A model generated the notes under the pieces. The model ran no database searches, had not been told where the DNA came from, and was given only the letters and a program-made list of their open reading frames with translations. This document shows, piece by piece, positions 52,141 through 56,001 of a stretch of 56,001 nucleotides of DNA. The position numbers and the translations under genes were made by a program. Source of the DNA: Mycoplasma sp. CAG:776. GTDB lineage: Bacteria > Bacillota_I > Bacilli_A > RF39 > UBA660. Position 1 is the first letter of the stretch, and every line of letters starts with the position of its first letter. The stretch covers positions 1 through 56,001 of the forward strand of contig FR903072.1 of NCBI GenBank assembly GCA_000438195.1. The letters run 5' to 3'.

Positions 52141-52490
52141 TTACTTTCCATCTCTAAGTTTCTCTATTTCTTCAACAAATAAGCCTGTATACTTAACAAT
52201 ATCCCTAATTGGCACATGAGATTGTAACATAGTACTAACTACTTGCATAATGCCATCATTTTTACCCGCTAGATAATATTGCTCATCTTGAATATCTTGA
52301 GCTATTTTTTCTAAATCTTGAATTGTCTTTTCATCACTTATATTTTCATATATCCAACTATTTAACTTCATTAAGAGTTCATCCCCTTTTGCTAACTCAT
52401 TTCTTTCTTCATAGCTTTTTGCAGCGATAAATCTTATTCATTTATCTATTTCATCTAAAGTATACCCATTCCCTCTTGCTTTATCAATTT
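52141..52490 (-). pseudogene. Remnant of a second PD-(D/E)XK nuclease-family gene
   Basis: The 3' part still reads SYEERNELAKGDELLMKLN and continues as a 76-aa stretch nearly identical to the intact gene next door (NSWIYENISDEKTIQDLEKI). An in-frame TGA interrupts the upstream part (GYTLDEIDK-stop-IRF) and the N-terminal two thirds are missing. The C-terminal 30 residues diverge from the neighbour. Confidence 0.8.
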
Positions 52491-52675
52491 GCATTATCTT
52501 GACACAAAATTGTTTCTCTAATAATTTAATTTTTAGATTTTCATGTTACCTAAATTCTTTTTTTAAAATCAATCAAAAAAATAAATATTATTAAAATAAT
52601 CATCTCAATTGACAAGTTTACATATTTATCTAGTTCACTTCCTTCAATTTTATTTAGTATTATAAAATTTTTGAA

Positions 52676-52702
52676 AAATTAAAAGAAGAATTATTTTTCT
52701 TC
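52676..52702 (-). terminator. Hairpin after the PD-(D/E)XK gene
   Basis: On the minus strand GAAGAA, 6-nt loop, TTCTTC, then TTTTAATTTT, overlapping the stop codon. Confidence 0.6.
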
Positions 52703-53509
52703 CTTCAACACTTTTATCTCTTCTATTGTTAAACCAGTTGCTTTACTTATCTCTTCTAAAGGCATATTCAATTTAAATAAATTTTTTGCTATTTCTCTTT
52801 TTTCTTGTATAATGCCATCATTTTTACCCGCTAAATAATATTGCTCATCTTGAATATCTTGAGCTATTTTTTCTAAATCTTGAATTGTCTTTTCATCACT
52901 TATATTTTCATATATCCAACTATTTAACTTCATTAAGAGTTCATCCCCTTTTGCTAGCTCATCTCTTTCCTCTTGTCTTGTTAATGAAAGAAATTTAAAC
53001 AGCTTTAATACTCCAGTTAAATTATAAGTTAACTCCTTTATTTTGTCAATTCTTACAACAATAAAACAAAATTTGTTTTTGAATATTTTTTTATTTATAT
53101 CATGTTCACTTGTTAAATAATATCGAGTTAATGGGTGTTCATCTAATGATGTATGGACATGATCCACAAGATTAATTTGAAAATTATTCTTTAATTTCTC
53201 ATAATCATCTCCCGTTTCTAAATTACCGGATTGCATTCTTATTAAATAATAGAAACTTTTCATAAGTGACTTTTTATTAAAATAAGTATAAGCTTCAATA
53301 TCTATAATTGTATTATCAAATTCAACTAAAATATCCGCTCTTACATTTTTATCACGAATACTTCCTTTTTTCAAAAGGCTTTCATATTTTACATTTAATT
53401 TTCCTCTCAAAGAATGTTCTGGAAATTCTAATAATTGTTCTAATAAGTATTCTAACAATTCCCTATTACTTTCACTCGCAAGAGTTTCTTTAAAGAGAAT
53501 ATCCCGCAT
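52691..53509 (-). CDS. PD-(D/E)XK nuclease-family protein (PDDEXK_2/Rpn-like)
   Basis: 272 aa. The N-terminal nuclease-like core has RDILFKETLASESNRELLEY, then NVRADILVEFDNTIIDIEAY with the Asp...Glu-x pair of PD-(D/E)XK enzymes; the usual ExQ is ExY here. The C-terminal half is helical. Databases often call such genes transposases, but Rpn relatives are recombination-promoting nucleases. AGGAGG lies about 30 nt upstream of the ATG, which is distant. The promoter at 53586-53558 (TTGACT, 17 nt, TATAGT) matches that of the dead copy at 28 kb. Confidence 0.75.
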   Translation of the reverse strand: MRDILFKETLASESNRELLEYLLEQLLEFPEHSLRGKLNVKYESLLKKGSIRDKNVRADILVEFDNTIIDIEAYTYFNKKSLMKSFYYLIRMQSGNLETGDDYEKLKNNFQINLVDHVHTSLDEHPLTRYYLTSEHDINKKIFKNKFCFIVVRIDKIKELTYNLTGVLKLFKFLSLTRQEERDELAKGDELLMKLNSWIYENISDEKTIQDLEKIAQDIQDEQYYLAGKNDGIIQEKREIAKNLFKLNMPLEEISKATGLTIEEIKVLKEEK

Positions 53510-53557
53510 AATTGCATCTACATTTTGATTTATAATAATTCCTCCATTTCTAAGAAC

Positions 53558-53586
53558 ACTATATAGAAAAAAAAGAAAGAAGTCAA
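53558..53586 (-). promoter_or_regulatory. Promoter of the PD-(D/E)XK gene
   Basis: On the minus strand TTGACT, 17-nt spacer, TATAGT. The 60 nt before it are also conserved in the 28-kb copy. Apart from this and the next promoter, the 53510-53869 gap holds nothing else I can name. Confidence 0.7.
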
Positions 53587-53722
53587 ATCACCAAATTGAT
53601 CACTTTCATCAATGAAATCAATACCTTTCATTAAACAATTTCTATCATTTTCATCTATCAAATTAATAGAATCAATAAAATTCTATCTTTTTTTAAAAAG
53701 TACAATAATAGTAATATTATAA

Positions 53723-53814
53723 TTGACTAATCCTCAATATTAATGTATATTAGAAATATAACATAGATAATTATATGATAGTAATTTTGACAAGTTTTGA
53801 TAACCTTTGTCGAA
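53723..53814 (+). promoter_or_regulatory. Surface-gene promoter and repeat element
   Basis: TTGACT (53723-53728), 17 nt, TATATT (53746-53751), leader element GACAAGTTTTGAT+AACCTTTGTCGAA (53789-53814), and GAGGAG before the ATG at 53870. The element consists of near-repeats with a 10-nt step (GACAAGTTTT, GATAACCTTT). Confidence 0.82.
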
Positions 53815-53869
53815 TATCATGTAATTAATCTAAAAGTATGTTACCATTCATGAGAAAAGAGGAGAAAGT

Positions 53870-55336
53870 ATGAAGTTCCAAACATTAAAGAAAAGCCATT
53901 TAAAAAGAAATATTGTGATGGGAATAGTATGTGTGGCAGTAATTAGTGCAGTAGTACTAAACTTTACAAGAGCAAAATATCGTACTACCCAGTCAATACC
54001 ATTAGTAAATGGAACAATCAATTATGAATTATCAGATTTAAATCTAATCGGCGTTTATATTGAAGATGGGAATGATTATACAAAAGTAGATCAAATACCT
54101 GATTCGGGATACACCTTTAATAGTGAGAAAAGCTATTGTAAAATAGGTGATGAAGAACAAGACATGACTATTACTTATGATATGAACACCAAAAACTTAA
54201 CAATTGCTCCAATGACTTCTAAAGGAACAAAATGTTATTTATATTTTAATGAACAAAAAATATTATTAGCAGATGCCATTAAAAGAGATAATCAAATCAA
54301 TAGTGGGACACCAAACTTTGCAAATACAGCAACAACAGATGAGGGGGTATACAAGGCTCAAGATGATTGGGGAGATAGTTACTATTTTAGAGGCGCAGTA
54401 ACCAATAACTGGGTAAAATTTGGAAAATATAATAGTGGATATTTTTGTTTTTATGGATATGGGGATATTTATAAATGTTCAAATAATATTTACCAAGTAC
54501 AAGATGAAGCCGGAGATAATTATACTGCTATTATAGAAGAAGGCGCAGATATGTATTGGCGAATAATAAGGATTAATGGGGATAGTTCAATACGAATGAT
54601 TTATGCTGGAACAAATCCACAAATTACTACAGGAAATAGTACAAGAATATTTGATAATTCATTAGAATTAGTTGATGTAAAAGAAAATGATATTATTTAT
54701 GATTTTGCATTTAACTCAAGTTATAACAGGAGCGAATACGTAGGATACATGTACACCACGAACCAACAACATGGAAATACAACCGATAGTCCAATAAAAG
54801 ATGTATTGGATAGTTGGTATAGTAGTAACCTAGCAAATTATGCGGATAAGATCAGTACAGAAGCAGGCTTCTGTGGAGATCGAGAAATGACAAGTGGATA
54901 TTCATGGAGTAGCCAACCAAGTAGTACAATCTATTATGCAGGATATGGAAGATTAGTACAAAGTAGTAGTAATGTAAATCCAACATTTAAGTGTACTAAT
55001 AGTAATGACTTGTATACGAGTTCATCAAGTAGTAAAGGAAATAATGTATTAACAAACCCAGTAGGATTAATTACAGCCGATGAAGTAATAATGGCAGGAG
55101 CTTCATGGAATAGCAATAATAGTAGTTATTACCTTTATAATAACGCAAACTATTGGACCATGTCTCCGTATCGCTTTAGCGGAAGTTATGCTCACGTGTT
55201 CTATGTGGATTCGAGTGGCTACCTCAGCGGCAACAACGTGAATCGCACGAATGGTGTACGCCCTGTAATTAATCTAGCTTCTGATGTGGTAATAAAATCA
55301 GGGAACGGTACATCTTCAACACCGTATGAAATTTAA
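53870..55336 (+). CDS. Class A surface protein, best DGR-like target in the window
   Basis: 488 aa: MKFQTLKKSHLKRN, membrane helix (15-33), FTRAKYRTTQS, a beta-rich domain ending GTKCYLYFNEQ near 130, then the lectin-like domain with YYFRGAVTNNWVKF. It is about 63 residues longer than its relatives because of an insertion before YWRIIRINGD (GKYNSGYFCFYGYGDIYKCS...) and extra residues before FNSSYNRSEYVGYMY. It continues with GFCGDREM, LITADEVIMAGA, YWTMSPY, the variable segment, GVRPVINL and SSTPYEI. Promoter, ribosome site and terminator are intact, so it is probably expressed at the surface. Confidence 0.82.
   Translation: MKFQTLKKSHLKRNIVMGIVCVAVISAVVLNFTRAKYRTTQSIPLVNGTINYELSDLNLIGVYIEDGNDYTKVDQIPDSGYTFNSEKSYCKIGDEEQDMTITYDMNTKNLTIAPMTSKGTKCYLYFNEQKILLADAIKRDNQINSGTPNFANTATTDEGVYKAQDDWGDSYYFRGAVTNNWVKFGKYNSGYFCFYGYGDIYKCSNNIYQVQDEAGDNYTAIIEEGADMYWRIIRINGDSSIRMIYAGTNPQITTGNSTRIFDNSLELVDVKENDIIYDFAFNSSYNRSEYVGYMYTTNQQHGNTTDSPIKDVLDSWYSSNLANYADKISTEAGFCGDREMTSGYSWSSQPSSTIYYAGYGRLVQSSSNVNPTFKCTNSNDLYTSSSSSKGNNVLTNPVGLITADEVIMAGASWNSNNSSYYLYNNANYWTMSPYRFSGSYAHVFYVDSSGYLSGNNVNRTNGVRPVINLASDVVIKSGNGTSSTPYEI
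55161..55264 (+). repeat. DGR-like variable region VR7
   Basis: 104 nt from TGTCTCCG to GGTGTACGCCCT. Aligned to the template-like copy at 28359-28465, 9 of the 11 AAC/AAT codons differ (to CGC, AGC, TAT, CAC, GAT, AGT, AGC, GGC, CGC), each only at A positions with the third base kept. Fourteen other codons are identical. G+C is about 52% by hand count. Confidence 0.75.
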
Positions 55337-55367
55337 TTTTTTCAACACAAAAACAGACAAACTTCAC

Positions 55368-55392
55368 AGGAGCATGTTGCTCCTTTTTGTTT
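55368..55392 (+). terminator. Terminator after the 53.9-kb surface gene
   Basis: AGGAGCA, loop TGT, TGCTCCT, then TTTTGTTT. Confidence 0.9.
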
Positions 55393-55411
55393 GCCTATTT
55401 ATTCTTATTTA

Positions 55412-55610
55412 TATAGCCGACAATTTCATTGCCGGCTATACCTGTACTTCAAAATTTATTTCTTGCAAAGCAAGCTTTGCAAATTGGATATAATTTGTTA
55501 TATATAACTATTGGTGAGGCAGATGCAAAATGAAGAGTCATTTTGCATCACGACACCACTACACTCCTTGAAGTGTTCACTACCATTTGTAGTTATGAAA
55601 CTACAAATGG
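55412..55610. repeat. Cluster of four perfect or near-perfect hairpins
   Basis: TATAGCCG/CGGCTATA (55412-55440, with an inner CAAT/ATTG); TTGCAAAG/CTTTGCAA, loop CAAG (55463-55482); GATGCAAAATGA/TCATTTTGCATC, loop AGAG (55522-55549); and CCATTTGTAGTT/AACTACAAATGG, loop ATGA (55583-55610). The last includes the final codons of the minus-strand surface gene. None has a clear T run, so they are not ordinary terminators. Confidence 0.85.
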
Positions 55611-56001
55611 ATCACTACTTGTTCCGCTTCCTGTTACTTTTACATCAGCCGACAGATTAATTACTGGGCGCACACCGCCACTAGTCCAATCCACATACGC
55701 ATGGCTGAGGTTGCCATTCGAATGCACATAGAACACGTGAGCACTACCGTTAGAACCAAAGTAAGACGGAGACATGGTCCAATAGTTTTGTCCTGTATAT
55801 AAATAATAACTACTATTACTTGTTCTTATATAAGTAATAACTGCTATTTCCACTACTCCATGAAGCTCCTGCCATTACTGCTTCATCCGCTGTGATTAAT
55901 CCGATTGGATTTGCTAATTTTTTATTTCCTTTACTACTTGATGAGGTTGTATACAAGTCATTACTATTACTACACTTAAATGTTGGATTTACACTACTAC
56001 T
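55593..56001 (-). pseudogene. Frameshifted surface-protein gene, entering from the right edge
   Basis: The minus-strand frame from the edge reads FKCSNSNDLYTTSSSSKG, LITADEAVMAGAS and GNSSYYLY, then shifts and stops at 55816. A second frame resumes with TSNSSYYLYTGQNYWTMSPS, the variable region, GVRPVINLSADV and GTSSDPFVVS. The SSYYLYT coding segment is present twice at the break, so two paralogues seem to have joined out of frame there. The rest lies beyond the window. Confidence 0.7.
55665..55774 (-). repeat. DGR-like variable region VR6
   Basis: 110 nt from TGTCTCCG to GGTGTGCGCCCA, with the framework GCT, GTG-TTC-TAT-GTG, TCG-AAT-GGC, CTC and GTG. AAT/AAC template positions have become AGT, CAC, CAT, AGC and GAT. 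It ends exactly as the template-like copy does and lies 55 nt from the 12-bp hairpin at 55583-55610. Confidence 0.68.

Noticed and set aside
52141..52490. TGA read as tryptophan (Mollicute code), which would rescue the PD-(D/E)XK remnant
   Set aside because: Core genes use TGG for tryptophan throughout, and the remnant also lacks two thirds of its length.
52141..53640. A complete insertion sequence around the PD-(D/E)XK genes
   Set aside because: No terminal inverted repeats or target-site duplications could be identified; shared upstream sequence alone does not define an element.
53789..53814. TTGACA-like sequence in the leader element as a second promoter
   Set aside because: No -10 box at suitable distance. 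The TTGACT/TATATT pair upstream is better and conserved at all five loci.
1..56001. Reverse transcriptase or Avd gene completing the DGR
   Set aside because: All sizeable frames were read; none shows RT motifs such as YxDD. The absence is stated in the findings and none is forced onto an unknown gene.
1..56001. tRNA, rRNA or tmRNA genes
   Set aside because: No cloverleaf-like or rRNA sequence was recognised by eye; a covariance search would be needed to exclude them fully.

Overview
The window is about 56 kb of very A+T-rich bacterial DNA. It uses the standard genetic code: tryptophan is TGG, and TGA acts as a stop. Strong AGGAGG ribosome sites, sigma-A-type promoters with 17-nt spacers, an HrcA/CIRCE heat-shock operon, a zinc-type S14 and the Firmicute order of the S10-spc-alpha ribosomal cluster point to a low-G+C Gram-positive (Bacilli/Mollicutes-related) bacterium. 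An uncultured gut lineage would fit, but that is inference. Core genes are conventional; the surprises lie in a dispersed paralogous family of membrane-anchored surface proteins.

Layout. 1-6.6 kb: hrcA-grpE-dnaK-pepF-dnaJ on the minus strand under a CIRCE-controlled promoter. 6.8-12.5 kb: an ABC exporter, a small membrane protein, a PdaC-like deacetylase and an ABC-2 export pair. 12.6-17.0 kb: a minus-strand array of intact and broken surface-protein genes. 17.3-20.3 kb: a double-HTH regulator and the tsaE-tsaB-rimI-tsaD tRNA t6A cluster. 20.4-26.4 kb: a small RHH-like protein, a Big_2 protein, an unknown gene, and uvrA with an SOS box in its promoter. 26.4-28.7 kb: a surface gene, a dead PD-(D/E)XK gene and a template-like noncoding locus. 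28.7-32.7 kb: prepilin-like gene, tdk, rnr, smpB and a DUF308 gene. 32.8-37.7 kb: a surface gene, two unknowns and a VanY-type peptidase. 38-52 kb: rplQ-rpoA back to rpsJ, all on the minus strand. 52.1-56.0 kb: PD-(D/E)XK genes and two convergent surface genes.

The main discovery candidate is a diversity-generating retroelement (DGR)-like system. Six surface-protein copies end in a C-type-lectin-like domain. Each contains a roughly 104-110-nt, unusually G+C-rich segment with a fixed framework (GTG-TTC, TCG, GGC, CTC, GTG, GGTGT) interrupted by hypervariable codons. A noncoding copy of just this segment lies at 28359-28465, with 11 AAC/AAT codons at the hypervariable positions. Against the copy in the gene at 53870-55336, 9 of these 11 codons differ, always at A positions and never in the third base. 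That is the signature of adenine-specific mutagenic retrohoming. No reverse transcriptase is present in the window, so this would be a template and targets acting with an RT encoded elsewhere. Associated features are a shared promoter/leader module at five loci, broken C-terminal cassettes that look like recombination donors, and a cluster of perfect hairpins beside one variable region.
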